In this document: piece after piece, positions 37,501 to 45,959 of the stretch | Position numbering within the stretch: the stretch's first letter is position 1 | How the letters are laid out: each line of letters begins with the position of its first letter | DNA from: Oscillospiraceae bacterium NTUH-002-81 | Lineage (GTDB): Bacteria; Bacillota; Clostridia; Lachnospirales; Lachnospiraceae | Length of the DNA stretch: 64,000 nucleotides | Assembly: GCA_032620915.1 (NCBI GenBank) | Contig: CP136052.1 | Location: 2,984,001 to 3,048,000 of the forward strand | Reading direction: 5' to 3' | Program-made: the position numbers and the translations under genes | The notes under the pieces: model-generated | The model's input: only the letters and a program-made list of their open reading frames with translations | Database searches by the model: none | Told to the model about the DNA's origin: nothing

Positions 37501-37740
37501 TTTGTTTGCCTCGTAGATCGTGCCGGAAATAGACCTCAGGCGAAGGATGATGCTATCAGCTTCACTTGGGGTAAGCCCTTCTGTGGCATACCTATTCAAG
37601 AGGTACTTCCGCAGATCGTCGATAAGCAGAACCTCAGAGCGTTCACGATGAATCTGCTCACCATTCAAATAGATATATCCTTCATCCTGAAACAACTCCA
37701 TAATGGACATTTCAAGAGAATGCTCATTGAAGTTCGCCAT
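34600..37740 (-). CDS. hsdR: Type I restriction enzyme, R (motor/nuclease) subunit
   Basis: The 1046-residue protein has the nuclease part first (GIVFINGIPVVVLEFKSAVK, with the Glu-x-Lys of the PD-ExK fold), then a superfamily 2 translocase: FGATGCGKSYTMLFL, ISDEAHRSQ, YVGFTGTPVDGT and QTISRVNRVYTGKDKG. It translocates DNA and cuts at a distance when the target is unmethylated, in complex with HsdM and HsdS. Its first 17 bases overlap the AbiU2-like gene's end. All motifs are intact. Confidence 0.9.
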   Translation of the reverse strand: MANFNEHSLEMSIMELFQDEGYIYLNGEQIHRERSEVLLIDDLRKYLLNRYATEGLTPSEADSIILRLRSISGTIYEANKAVCKMICDGFIFNREDHTKKDLYIELIDFDEPEKNVFKIVNQFEIEGINNQLRIPDGIVFINGIPVVVLEFKSAVKENTTIMDAYTQLTVRYRRDIPELFKYNAFIVISDGANNKYGSFFSPYDFFYAWRKIEADDKELDGINSLVTMVSGLFRKERLLAVIKDFVYFPDSSDKDLKIVCRYPQYFAAVKLFENIKAHLRPEGDGKGGTYFGATGCGKSYTMLFLTRMLMKSTFFHSPTILIITDRTDLDDQLSKQFVASKKYIGDETVVSIDSREKLRQELQGRTSGGVYMTTIQKFTEDLELLTDRANVICISDEAHRSQINLDQKVKVTAEGVERTYGFAKYLHDSLPNATYVGFTGTPVDGTIEVFGPVVDAYTMTEAVKDGITVNLVYDGRAARVTLDQAKVREIEDYYDRCAVEGANEHQIEESQKAVAHIDAIIGDPDRLHAVAEDFINHYETRVAEGATVAGKAMFVCSNRKIAYAFYQIIVGMRPEWAEKKVCPDGVQLTEKEKKELKPIEKIKLIMTRNKDDEPELYEMLGTKDDRKEFDRQFKNVKSNFKIAIVVDMWLTGFDVPALDTIYIDKPIQQHTLIQTISRVNRVYTGKDKGLIVDYIGIKKNMNLALKKYTNFETDEFEGVEQSVTIVKDQLDVLAQMFRNFNSTDYFNGSPKEQLACLNRAVEYVQLTEDLETRFMAAVKRMKQAFNLCSSSDAISDREKDYLHFYCAVRSILFKLTKGDAPDISQMNARVRELLEGAIQSDGIEELFETGKHISVDIFSDEYLDKINAIQLPNTKIKVLQRLLSQAIDEYKKVNRIMGMEFSDRLKRVVDEYNNRRRDEAFANEVLDDVAEQLAKLLEELKKEKDSFKGMGIDYEEKAFYDILKAVAKKYEFEYPDDKMIELSKRIKVIVDDKAKYTDWSTRDDIKANLQVDLILLLDEFDYPPVTIDDVYKEVLEQAENFKKYSE

Positions 37741-38576
37741 TATCATTTCCCCCTAACCGCCTCTGCATTTCTGCTTCAAAGGCTTTTTCTCTTTGCTGGA
37801 AGTCATACTCCTGATACTTCAATCCCAAACGTGTCAGCATGAGTGTACCTTCCCAGTCATCAATGTTCGAGTATTGCGTTGCATGGTTTACGTCAGTGAG
37901 AACGCCGAGAATCAGACCCGTACAATCGAGTGCAAAGTCTATCATTTCCTGCACATCCGGATATAAAATAGGATGACGGTCTGTCAGGTTTTCATTGCTC
38001 AATATACGCTGTTCATCGTTGTGGGCATAGAGCTTATTCCGTTGCATTCGGATATTCTCTCTTTTTTTTTCTTAGCGCGCAGAACCGTTTCTGATACAAG
38101 GCTAAAAACTCAGGAAAAGTCAAATCAACCTGAACAGGGATAGTTTCAGCATCTGGAGCATCAAATATAGCAAAAAGATGTCTGCTCATCTCGACATGTT
38201 CCTTAAAAAAGAGTTCCTCCTGTGGTTTTAGCTGGTGCTGATATGGGATTTGATAGGAATACGTTGTCCCCTCATGTTCCACGGTCATTGTTTCTCTGTA
38301 CTCAGGAAATAGGTCTTGGTTTTCCGCGCATTTTGCAAGGAGGGTTCCAATGGACACGACTCCATTTGAGCTATCATACAGTTTGGCAATCTCCATAAAG
38401 CAGGCTTTCATCAAAGCTCCGTGGATCGTTTGATAGAACGCTGGTGACAACTTCATTTCTTCCGCGTATTCATGCTGGTTCTTTCGATACTGCTGCAAGA
38501 TGAGGTAATAGGCTTTTGCGTCAAAAGCTCCTTGATGAAGCTCTTCGGCAATTTTGATCAGCGTATCCTTATCCAT
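37724..38576 (-). CDS. AbiU2/HEPN-like protein inside the restriction operon (frame break in A9)
   Basis: The first frame (180 codons from 38576, with RBS GGAGG) shows ACFMEIAKLYDSSNGVVSIG, a pattern of AbiU2-type proteins. It stops soon after an A9 run (38062-38070). With eight A it continues RKKRENIRMQRNKLYAHNDE, giving the Arg-x4-6-His motif of HEPN RNases (here RNKLYAH), to 37724. The joined protein has about 283 residues. HEPN proteins of this type are found in phage-defence and toxin systems as RNA-cutting effectors. It lies between hsdS and hsdR on the same strand and overlaps hsdR. The A9 run could also allow real slippage. Confidence 0.6.
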
Positions 38577-38598
38577 TTTTATCCCTCCCTTCGTAGAT

Positions 38599-38618
38599 AA
38601 ATGATAATTTAGCGGCTT
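38599..38618 (+). repeat. hsdS inversion repeat, copy 1
   Basis: AAATGATAATTTAGCGGCTT on the plus strand, just past the stop of the downstream hsdS. It is a perfect 20-bp inverted match to copy 4. Confidence 0.85.
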
Positions 38619-39733
38619 AACTAACCAGACGGCTAAGTAGCAGCTCCCTAATCGTTTCGAGCTTCCGTATTTCTTTCTCGTTGTTCAACTTTCCAGCAAA
38701 CAGAGGATGAACAACAGAGTTGAATCTATCCAGAACCTCACTATCAGGGATGGTAATTGGAAAGCTCTTCAAGTTTGCTTGATTGATTTTGGGCTGGGCA
38801 GCTCCCGTAACAATTGGTGACATATTTGTGTTGGACAAAAAGAGGTACAGGCTATCTTCGGTGAATCCAGCTTTACCTTTTTAGAATGTGAGCGTGGTTG
38901 TTTGCCCAGAACTTCCCAATTATATGTTGCAAAAGAGGATGTCCACTATCGTCAACGACATAAATGCCGTCTTCACTCAAAAGAAGGTACTCGCCGTCAA
39001 AGATGTAATCATCCACATAGTCTACTATTGAAACTGCACCATAATAAGGATATATACGCGCCATGTCTGCCCGTTCTAACGAAGAGAGCGGTTTCCGCAT
39101 TGAGTCAAAGAACTCGGCAATTTCATCTACGCTTCCAACCCTCCATGAAATTGGGCAGTTTCCGCCAAACGGTTTATACTCAACAAACCACGCTTTGTAA
39201 ACTGCTTGCGCAGTCGCAAGCAAATTATCATTTAACCGCCGCTTTAGTTCGATACGTTCTGTGATGGTCTGATACGCCCTCACAATGCTACGTTGCTTAT
39301 CAATAGAGGGAACAGGCAGTTCCACTTTGCAAAGTTCATCCCAGTCAAAGATTTCTCTAACACTTCCGTGAGACATATATCTGGCGTAGCGATCAAACTC
39401 CGGTCTGCTAAACCAAAGCATAAGGTATTCTGGATCAAGCTCATTCTTATTCACAACCTCAAACACGGTATATGAACTTGAAATAATGCAGTCCTTATCT
39501 CGTAAAAGGGCAATTGAAATCTTTTCGCCATTCCGAGACGTAACAGGGCCGTATGCAAATTGCCCAGTACGAATAATCTTATAGTTCGACAAGTCTGTTC
39601 CAACAATATTCGCAATGGAGGGAATAAATTGCTTGCTGATGCTGACACCAAGCAAATAATCAACTCTCAAATCCCTGTTTCGTTCGTCAACCGGCTGAAT
39701 GAAATCTCCAAGCAACCTATATCCTTCTTTCAT
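38617..39733 (-). CDS. hsdS: Type I specificity subunit HsdS, complete cassette pair (one frame break)
   Basis: Two target-recognition domains lie around a central NDNLLATAQAVYKAWFVEYK: the first (residues 1-about 165, LLGDFIQPVDERNRDLRVDY) and the second (ISWRVGSVDEIAEFF onward), ending LETIRELLLSRLVS. A T5 run at 38878-38882 (minus-strand A5) breaks the frame after NNHAHILK. With four A it reads KGKAGFTEDSLYLFLSNTNM and the protein is 371 residues, normal for HsdS. It would set the DNA sequence methylated and protected. RBS GAGGTG lies in the 9-bp gap after the recombinase. Confidence 0.85.
39222..39233 (-). repeat. hsdS inversion repeat, copy 2 (inside hsdS)
   Basis: AAATGATAATTT on the minus strand, encoding NDNL at the centre of the downstream hsdS. 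Only the 12-bp core is shared with the other copies. Confidence 0.8.
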
Positions 39734-39742
39734 TGTGACACC

Positions 39743-40726
39743 TCACCCTATGTATTTTCTGTGTGCCAGCTTGACATTTTGCTGTTTGACCATAGCGTAG
39801 TGCATAGTCGTGTCGATTTTCTGATGTCCTAAGAGCTGCTGGACTTGCTCTATGGGCATTCCTTTGTCTATGGCTGATGTTGCCAATGTTCTTCGGAACT
39901 TATGTGGATGGACACGAGGCAAATTTAGCCTTTTTCCAAGTTCTCGAAGCCGTCTTTCTACACCGCCGATTTGCAAACGGTCATGCGGTGCGGTCAGCGA
40001 GACAAGCAACGCTGAACAGGTGTCTGTGCGGCTTTCCAGATAGTTTTGGAGATGGATTTTTGTCCTAGCATCGAAATAAACGATCCGTTCCTTACTTCCT
40101 TTTCCGAAAACAACGCATTCCCGTTCATTGAAGTTGATGTCATCACGGTTAAGGGCAACCATCTCACCAACACGCATTCCAGAGGACGCAAGAAGGTCTA
40201 TCATCGCAAGATCGCGGACATTGCAGCAGTTGTCCCGCATGATTTCCAATGCCTCATCGGTGTAGGTTTCCTTGATCACCTTTGCCGTTTTTACTTTGTG
40301 AATCCGGCGTACCGGACTTTTCACGATGTAGTCCTCATCCTCAAGCCACGAAAAGTAGCTGGACAGGATGCGGCGGATATTATCTATCGTGACCTTGCTT
40401 GACTTACGGTTTGTCTGATACTCTGTTAGGTACTTTCGCAAGTCCTCAGTTACGATCTCTTGTGGCTCTTTGTCAATGCCGGATAGCATTGACACAATGG
40501 TCTGACGGTAATAGCTCAAGGTTTTTTCTGAGCAGCCTTCAATGCGTTTTGCGTTGATGAAACAGACAACCGTGTCGACCTTTGCGCTTTCTACCATGCC
40601 CGCGCTGTAACTTAGCTCTACGCCACTCAGCACCCCTTCAAGGACGCTTTGAAGTTGTTTTAACTGTGCGTTGTTCAGAAACGGAAGCATCTGACGCTGC
40701 ACTTCTTGAATCAGTTGTTTTTTCAT
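39743..40726 (-). CDS. hsdS-associated tyrosine recombinase
   Basis: The 327-residue protein has an N-terminal SAM-like domain and the catalytic domain LLASSGMRVGEMVALNRDDI (Arg), HPHKFRRTLATSAIDKG (His-x-x-Arg) and HQKIDTTMHYAMV (Tyr). It is XerC/D-like and unlike the two integrases at 17-20 kb. It sits between two hsdS loci with inverted repeats, which is the usual position of recombinases that invert hsdS cassettes. Its stop is 9 bp before the downstream hsdS start. It most likely acts on the AAATGATAATTT repeats. Confidence 0.85.
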   Translation of the reverse strand: MKKQLIQEVQRQMLPFLNNAQLKQLQSVLEGVLSGVELSYSAGMVESAKVDTVVCFINAKRIEGCSEKTLSYYRQTIVSMLSGIDKEPQEIVTEDLRKYLTEYQTNRKSSKVTIDNIRRILSSYFSWLEDEDYIVKSPVRRIHKVKTAKVIKETYTDEALEIMRDNCCNVRDLAMIDLLASSGMRVGEMVALNRDDINFNERECVVFGKGSKERIVYFDARTKIHLQNYLESRTDTCSALLVSLTAPHDRLQIGGVERRLRELGKRLNLPRVHPHKFRRTLATSAIDKGMPIEQVQQLLGHQKIDTTMHYAMVKQQNVKLAHRKYIG

Positions 40727-40810
40727 TGTCGTATCTCCTTTGTTTATTCTCAGAGAACGACTTTTCAGTGGCAGTTCTTAGGGTAAAACTCTCGCCACTG
40801 GTGAGAGTAA

Positions 40811-41440
40811 TGGACGGTAAATGATAATTTAGAGGCGCAAACACAGGCTCTTTTTGATGAACTCTTCCTTCGGGATGGAATGCCTGATTGCACTCTCAGC
40901 GAAATTGCTAATGTGAATCCAACTCGAACATTGTCAAAAGGCTGCATCGCTAAATGCTATGATATGTCCTGCCTTCCGACTCGTGGCTGCATCCCAGAAG
41001 GCGGCGAAATGAAAGCCTATAATGGCGGTGTCCGGTTCCAAAATGGCGACACCCTAATTGCGCGTATTACTCCTTGCCTCGAAAATGGCAAGGCAGCGTA
41101 TATTAACATCCTCAATGACAAAGAGGTTGCTTTCGGATCCACGGAGTACATTGTGTTTTCTCCGGTTGATACGATGCCATCTTCATTTTACTATTTTTTA
41201 ATCCGAAGCAAGAAGTTTCGGACTTTCGCATTACAATACATGAACGGTTCGAGTGGACGTCAGCGAGTATCAGGCGATGAACTTGCCGCGTTCCCTTTGA
41301 CCAAGCCGTCGCACGAAGCACTTTCTCGGTTTGATATGGTTGCAAAACCTGTTTTGGAACAGTTTAAGGTGGCTTCCCTGGAAATCAACCGCTTGAATGC
41401 GCTTCAACAGCTTATTATAGCTTCAATCTCAAGCCGCTAA
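40811..41440 (+). pseudogene. Silent hsdS half-cassette (second recognition domain, opposite strand)
   Basis: On the plus strand, against the operon, the frame from 40811 reads NDNLEAQTQALFDELFLRDG and continues through LSEIANVNPTRTLSKGCIAK to a stop at 41440. It is a second HsdS recognition domain plus conserved helix, with no start codon or RBS of its own. It is flanked by repeat copy 3 at its 5' side and copy 4 at its 3' side. After inversion it would join the hsdS N-terminal half at 41451-41953 in frame at NDNL. It is stored sequence rather than a dead gene. Confidence 0.85.
40819..40830 (+). repeat. hsdS inversion repeat, copy 3
   Basis: AAATGATAATTT followed by AGAGGC, on the plus strand, at the 5' edge of the silent cassette where it encodes NDNL. 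Confidence 0.85.
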
Positions 41441-41953
41441 ATTATCATTTTCCGATCTTTTTAAAGCAATGCGGTCGGTGATTGCACGGTAGGACTCGAC
41501 GATTTCACATTGTCTCGCGTAGGAAGGAACAGGGAGCTTTATACGGCAAAAATCATCCCATGTAATTCCGCCTCGAACACTGCCGTCCGTCATGAACCAG
41601 CACTCGCGATCAAACTCCGGTCTGCGAAACCACATCATCAAATACTCTTCATTCAAGATGTCGCGATCAATAATCTCAAACATGAAATATGCCGGAGATA
41701 CTATTGCGGGGCTACCTTTCTCATAGAGCGCAATCGGAAGACGTTCATCGCGTCCAACGTGCATTGGGTTACAGGCAAACAGTCCCTTGCTGATTAGCTT
41801 ATACCGGCTCAAATCTGTGCCAATTACATTTGCGACGGAAGGTATAAACTCTTTGTCGATGCTTATGCCAAGAACAGTGCTGGTGACTTCCTCGGAGTTC
41901 CGATAATCAACAAGCTGAATATGTTTACCAAGGGGTTCATAATTCGATTTCAT
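41429..41953 (-). CDS. HsdS N-terminal half directly after hsdM (truncated state)
   Basis: The 174 residues contain one recognition domain (LGKHIQLVDYRNSEEVTSTV, then FDRECWFMTDGSVRGGITWD) and end KRSENDNLAA at a stop just past repeat copy 4. The start overlaps the end of hsdM by 17 bp. A protein with only one recognition domain would have altered or no specificity unless it dimerises. Inverting 40819-41450 would extend it through NDNLEAQTQ to a 374-residue HsdS. The present state is therefore one phase of a switch. Confidence 0.85.
   Translation of the reverse strand: MKSNYEPLGKHIQLVDYRNSEEVTSTVLGISIDKEFIPSVANVIGTDLSRYKLISKGLFACNPMHVGRDERLPIALYEKGSPAIVSPAYFMFEIIDRDILNEEYLMMWFRRPEFDRECWFMTDGSVRGGITWDDFCRIKLPVPSYARQCEIVESYRAITDRIALKRSENDNLAA
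41431..41450 (-). repeat. hsdS inversion repeat, copy 4
   Basis: AAATGATAATTTAGCGGCTT on the minus strand, within the 3' end of the hsdS half-gene and just past the stop of the silent cassette. It is an exact inverted copy of copy 1. Confidence 0.85.
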
Positions 41954-43511
41954 AGCCCAGCTCCTTAAACACGGTCAACAGGTCAGCCTTCGACTTCTCT
42001 TCTGCAACAAGCAGATCACGAAGCTCGCTTTGCAGCATCTTCATTTTCGTATCAAAGTCGATATTCTCATCACGGTTTACAAACTCAATGTAACGGCTCG
42101 GAACAAGGGTAAAACCCTTCTCTGCAACCTCATCAAAAGATGCGCTGTAACAAAACTCAGGCACATTCTGATAAGTTTCTTCATAGCCTTCCTGCTGCCA
42201 TGCGTGGTAGACGCTCGTGACCTTCGCACGGTCTTCTTCTGTCAGTTCAATGTACTTCTTTTCATAGGGGCTTCCCATTTGCCGCAAGTCCATGAAAAGA
42301 ATCTCCCGCTCACGGTTACGGAAGCGTTTTACCTCGCTATTTTCTTCAACCACACGAGCCTTTTTGTTCTTATTCAGAATCCAAAGCGTAACGCTGATGT
42401 CAGTGGTGTAGAAGAGGTTTCGGGGAAGGATGATGATTGCTTCAACGAGATTGTTCTCGATGAGCTGACGGCGGATTTTCAGCTCTGTGCCATCGTCAGA
42501 GAGTGCACCGTTTGCAAGCAGGAACCCAGCAACACCGTTCTGAGATAGCTTTGAAACGATGTTCAGAATCCAGCCATAGTTTGCATTGCTCGTGGGTGGA
42601 ACTTCATAGCCGTCCCAGCGCGGATCATCAGTCAGCTCATTATCACCACGCCATTCTTTCTGGTTAAAAGGCGGGTTTGCCATAATGTAATCTGCCTTGA
42701 GGTCCTTGTGCTGGTCATTGGTGAATGTGTTCGCTGCCATTTCTCCAAGGTTTGCAGAGATGCCGCGGATAGCCAGATTCATTTTGCACAGCTTATACGT
42801 TGTGTTTGTATACTCCTGACCGTAGATAGAGACCTTCTTCTTGTTGCCGTGATGTGCCTCCACGAACTTCATTGACTGCACAAACATACCGCCAGAACCG
42901 CAGCAAGGGTCATAGAGAATGCCATCATATGGTTCAATCATTTCTGCAATCAAATTGACAATGCACTTCGGCGTATAGAACTCGCCCTTGCCTTTGCCTT
43001 CCGCAAGTGCAAACTTGCTCAGGAAGTATTCGTAAACCCGCCCGATAATGTCATTCTCTTTATCGCCCGTGTTGATCTTATCAATCTCGTCCAGCAGTGA
43101 TGCCAGCTTTGCTGTGTCGATGTGAAGACGTGAGTAGTAGTTGTCCGGCAGTGCGCCTTTCAGTGCGGGATTCGCTTTCTCAATCGTATAGAGGGCGGTG
43201 TCAATTTTTAACGCAATGTCATCCTGTTTCGCATTCTCCATGATAAAAGACCAACGGCTGATCTCAGGCAGGAAGAACACGTTGTCCTTCGTATAGAAGG
43301 CAACATTGTCAACAAACTTCTCACCGTATTTTTCAGAAATAGCTTTCCTTTGTGCCTCAAACTTATCACTGGCAAACTTCAAGAAGAAAAGACTGAGAAC
43401 GACGTGTTTGTATTCTGCTGGCTCAACAGAACCACGGAGTTTATCTGCGGACTTCCACAGAGCTTCCTCCATAGAAATTTCTTTCTTAGGTTTAGATGCA
43501 GCTCGCGCCAT
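41937..43511 (-). CDS. hsdM: Type I DNA methyltransferase subunit
   Basis: The 524-residue protein has the N-terminal HsdM helical domain (EEALWKSADKLRGSVEPAEY), SAM-binding motif I in ILYDPCCGSGGMFVQSMKF and catalytic motif NPPF in YIMANPPFNQKEW, with no visible break. It methylates adenine in the sequence chosen by HsdS. GGAGA precedes ATG 43511. It is the first gene of the restriction operon; promoter elements in 43512-43640 were not clear. Confidence 0.95.
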   Translation of the reverse strand: MARAASKPKKEISMEEALWKSADKLRGSVEPAEYKHVVLSLFFLKFASDKFEAQRKAISEKYGEKFVDNVAFYTKDNVFFLPEISRWSFIMENAKQDDIALKIDTALYTIEKANPALKGALPDNYYSRLHIDTAKLASLLDEIDKINTGDKENDIIGRVYEYFLSKFALAEGKGKGEFYTPKCIVNLIAEMIEPYDGILYDPCCGSGGMFVQSMKFVEAHHGNKKKVSIYGQEYTNTTYKLCKMNLAIRGISANLGEMAANTFTNDQHKDLKADYIMANPPFNQKEWRGDNELTDDPRWDGYEVPPTSNANYGWILNIVSKLSQNGVAGFLLANGALSDDGTELKIRRQLIENNLVEAIIILPRNLFYTTDISVTLWILNKNKKARVVEENSEVKRFRNREREILFMDLRQMGSPYEKKYIELTEEDRAKVTSVYHAWQQEGYEETYQNVPEFCYSASFDEVAEKGFTLVPSRYIEFVNRDENIDFDTKMKMLQSELRDLLVAEEKSKADLLTVFKELGYEIEL

Positions 43512-43662
43512 ATTGATTTCTCCAATTCATTTTAATATATCTCGCATTCATATACACTACTTTGTAAATATCAGTTTTCGAGGTTTTTGCATAATAATCC
43601 AGTTAATATTATAGACTTATCAGCGAACAAAGTCAATTTAGAACCACTCTTCTGCAAGCAGG

Positions 43663-43711
43663 GCTTTCGTGACACGAAAGCGATTTTCTGCTTGTTGGGG
43701 AATCTCCCCAA
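43663..43711. other. Paired hairpins, possible oriT of the conjugative element
   Basis: Two short perfect hairpins lie close together downstream of the relaxase gene: GCTTTCGTG (43663-43671) with CACGAAAGC (43673-43681), and TTGGGG (43695-43700) with CCCCAA (43706-43711). Relaxases of this group nick beside such inverted repeats, often near their own gene. I cannot match it to a known oriT by eye. The rest of 43512-43784 has no gene. Confidence 0.35.
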
Positions 43712-43784
43712 TCCCCATAGAACGCTGCCTGCGGCATCGGGCTGCGCATCCGTTCCGGATGCTTTAACGGCAGTTCCTGCCAAA

Positions 43785-43830
43785 GAAAAAAGCCCGGTGC
43801 AGAATGAGCATTACGCCCACACTGCACCGG
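43785..43830 (-). terminator. Terminator of the mobilisation operon
   Basis: CCGGTGCAG (43794-43802) pairs with CTGCACCGG (43822-43830). On the minus strand the stem is followed by GGGCTTTTTT. It lies 9 bp past the relaxase stop. Confidence 0.85.
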
Positions 43831-43838
43831 ACATTCCA

Positions 43839-45313
43839 TCATCGACTGCTTTGTCTATTTTCTTCTTCCTGCCGAACTTCCTGCTCATGCAACTGCTCTT
43901 TTTTCTGCTCATCCTCTTTCAGGATTTCTTGCACAATCTTCTGAGCCACAAGCCAATCCTGCATTTCCGATTTGGTCTTGCGGTACTCTGCATAGGAGCT
44001 TTTCTTTCGTTCCAGAAGCATCGCATACTCTGCGTTCAGCTCGCTGATGCGCGGGAGCTTTTTGTCAGAACCGTTCTCTTTCTTATAGGCATCAAACGCC
44101 TTTTTTCGCTGCGCTGCGTAAGGCCAGCGTATCCCGATGGGCTTCATAGAACTCTCGATTGTAGCCGGATGCCTTATACGCAGCGAAAATATCTTTTGTT
44201 TTGGCATAATTGATTAGATGCTTCCGCAACACTGACACTTCCGACATCCGTGCCTCATCTGCCTTTACAGATTCCAGCAACGCATCACATTTTTCAGAAA
44301 TTCCATCTGCCTTTTCTTTCAGTTCTGCATAACTCTTGATTCCATGCTCCTCCATGAACATCATAGCTTTTGCCATTTGCTTCAGATTAAAGACTTTCGC
44401 CCAGCGCGCATACCCTGCGCCTTTGCCCGCCTGCATTTTGGCACGGATATCAATAAGGAACGACAACTCCGCCTTCTGATGTACCTGCGCCGACCGTGCG
44501 CTTGTGCGGTTTTTTCTCTGCAAATTTACTTTTATGAACCGCGTTCCCGGCAATCACTTCGCAGAGTTCTTCAACCGAATATCCTTTGCCAAGAGAGCGG
44601 AAACGAGCAAATCTGGCGTGGCCTTTCCCCCGCAGGGCAGGCTGTTTTCCATCTTTATACTCGTACCCTGCTTCCTGCAAAATTTCAATCAGTTCCCGGA
44701 AGTCTTTTGGTTTTCTTGCCAATGCTGCATCAATGGCCTCGCAGATTTCATCCCGCTGCGATTTTTTCTCCGGGTATTCCGTTCTCTTCTTCCGCTCTGC
44801 ATAGGGCTTCCGGATAATGACCGATAACCGGTGTTCCAGGCAGACGATATCACTGAGCCTTGCCAGTGCAAGACCGGATAAGCGAAAATCTCGGAATTTT
44901 CTGGTGCAGTCCAATGTAGTCGAATTAAAAATAATATGGTTATGAATGTGCGCACGATCAACATGGGTAGCCACGATAAATGCATGTTTTCCCTTTGTGA
45001 ATCGCATGGCCGTCTCATATCCAACCTTGTTTGCCTCCTCTGGTGTGATTTCTCCTGGCTTAAAGGATTGCCGAATCTGATATGCAATCACATCATGCGC
45101 CTGGGTTCTTCCCGTGATATGCTCATACTGCCGTTTGGAAAGTAGGAATTCTTCATCACAGGTCTTTGCGTCACAGGCATACGCGCTGATATATTTTCCA
45201 TCTTCCGTCTTTGCTGCATTCTCAGTATAATCAGTACGGTCAGCCAGACACTGCGCCACCGTCTTTCCTTTATTAATATGCAGCGCAATTAGTCTTGTAG
45301 CCGCCATTTTCAT
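43839..45313 (-). CDS. Relaxase/mobilisation nuclease (MobA/VirD2-like), two frame breaks
   Basis: The N-terminal 270 residues hold the relaxase fold: TRLIALHINKGKTVAQCLAD, then HAFIVATHVDRAHIHNHIIF with the three-His metal site (H-x-D-x-x-H-x-H-N-H). The C-terminal part lies in two further frames: after A6 at 44510-44515 it reads RTSARSAQVHQKAELSFLID, and after A6 at 44101-44106 it reads KAFDAYKKENGSDKKLPRIS to 43839. Removing one A at each site yields about 490 residues, a normal length for this Tn1549-type family. It nicks oriT and leads the strand into the recipient. Confidence 0.85.
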
Positions 45314-45328
45314 ATTTCTCCATCTAAA

Positions 45329-45352
45329 AAGAGCTACCCGAAGGCAGCTCTT
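45329..45352 (-). terminator. Hairpin between the small protein gene and relaxase
   Basis: AAGAGCT (45329-45335) pairs with AGCTCTT (45346-45352) and is followed on the minus strand by TTTAG. It may reduce read-through from the upstream small genes into the relaxase gene. Confidence 0.65.
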
Positions 45353-45367
45353 ACCAATCTACTATTC

Positions 45368-45637
45368 TCATTTTAACATCCGTTCCCGGTCATAAGCCCC
45401 CTGCAAATAAACGGCCTGCTTGATGATTTCTTCCATATCGAAATAGACGCACATAATGCTTTCGTACAGCTTCCACACATTAGATTCGCTGCCTCCCACC
45501 ATTTCCATCAGCTGGTCTTCCATCTTCGATTGCTCAGACTGTTTTTCCTGATAAGCTGTCTCTTCCACAAAATGATTCTCTCCATCTGTTTCCTCGTACC
45601 GTAAATCATAATAATCTTTCATAAACTGAATATCCAT
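45368..45637 (-). CDS. Small acidic protein of the mobilisation operon
   Basis: An 89-residue, Glu-rich protein (QFMKDYYDLRYEETDGENHF, then WKLYESIMCVYFDMEEIIKQ). I know no domain for it. Its place between the membrane protein and the relaxase, on the same strand, marks it as a mobilisation accessory gene. Confidence 0.6.
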   Translation of the reverse strand: MDIQFMKDYYDLRYEETDGENHFVEETAYQEKQSEQSKMEDQLMEMVGGSESNVWKLYESIMCVYFDMEEIIKQAVYLQGAYDRERMLK

Positions 45638-45653
45638 CTAATCCCTCCTGAAC

Positions 45654-45959
45654 TCAAATTGTCAAAACATCCTCTACACACTCGCACAGCCGTTCCATCA
45701 GTTCCATGATGCCGCCCGCACCAACCGCAGCTGCGAACAGCCCCATCTCAATCAGGGTCAGCAGGAACACATCCGTCCAGCTCGCCCGAACCACCGAATA
45801 GATACCGCAGCCAAGAACAAACAGCATAACCGGCGAAAGCACCCACAGGGATAGCTGCATCAGCAGATTCCAGATAAAGCATAGAAATCGCAGCAGAAAC
45901 GCAACCGGCAGCAAGAGGATTTTCAGCACCAGCTTCAACAAAAAACATACGATCTTCAT
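45654..45959 (-). CDS. CD1845-like small membrane protein
   Basis: I chose ATG 45959 with AAGGGGTGA upstream; the open frame extends further but without an RBS. The 101-residue product has about three hydrophobic segments (LKLVLKILLLPVAFLLRFLC and onward). Similar proteins occur next to relaxase genes of clostridial conjugative elements. Function is unknown; an accessory membrane role in transfer is only a guess. A second protein of the same kind is at 8051. Confidence 0.6.
   Translation of the reverse strand: MKIVCFLLKLVLKILLLPVAFLLRFLCFIWNLLMQLSLWVLSPVMLFVLGCGIYSVVRASWTDVFLLTLIEMGLFAAAVGAGGIMELMERLCECVEDVLTI

Noticed and set aside
38062..38070. A9 run read as a deliberate phase-variation tract of the AbiU2-like gene
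   Set aside because: Possible, but sixteen other homopolymer breaks show the same +1 pattern, several in runs of only three to six, so an artefact is the simpler reading until checked.
43663..43681. TTTCGTG/CACGAAA hairpin as an operator of the XRE repressor at 24680
   Set aside because: The half-site is similar, but the one-base spacer differs from the operators at 24498-24585, so a shared regulator is not supported.
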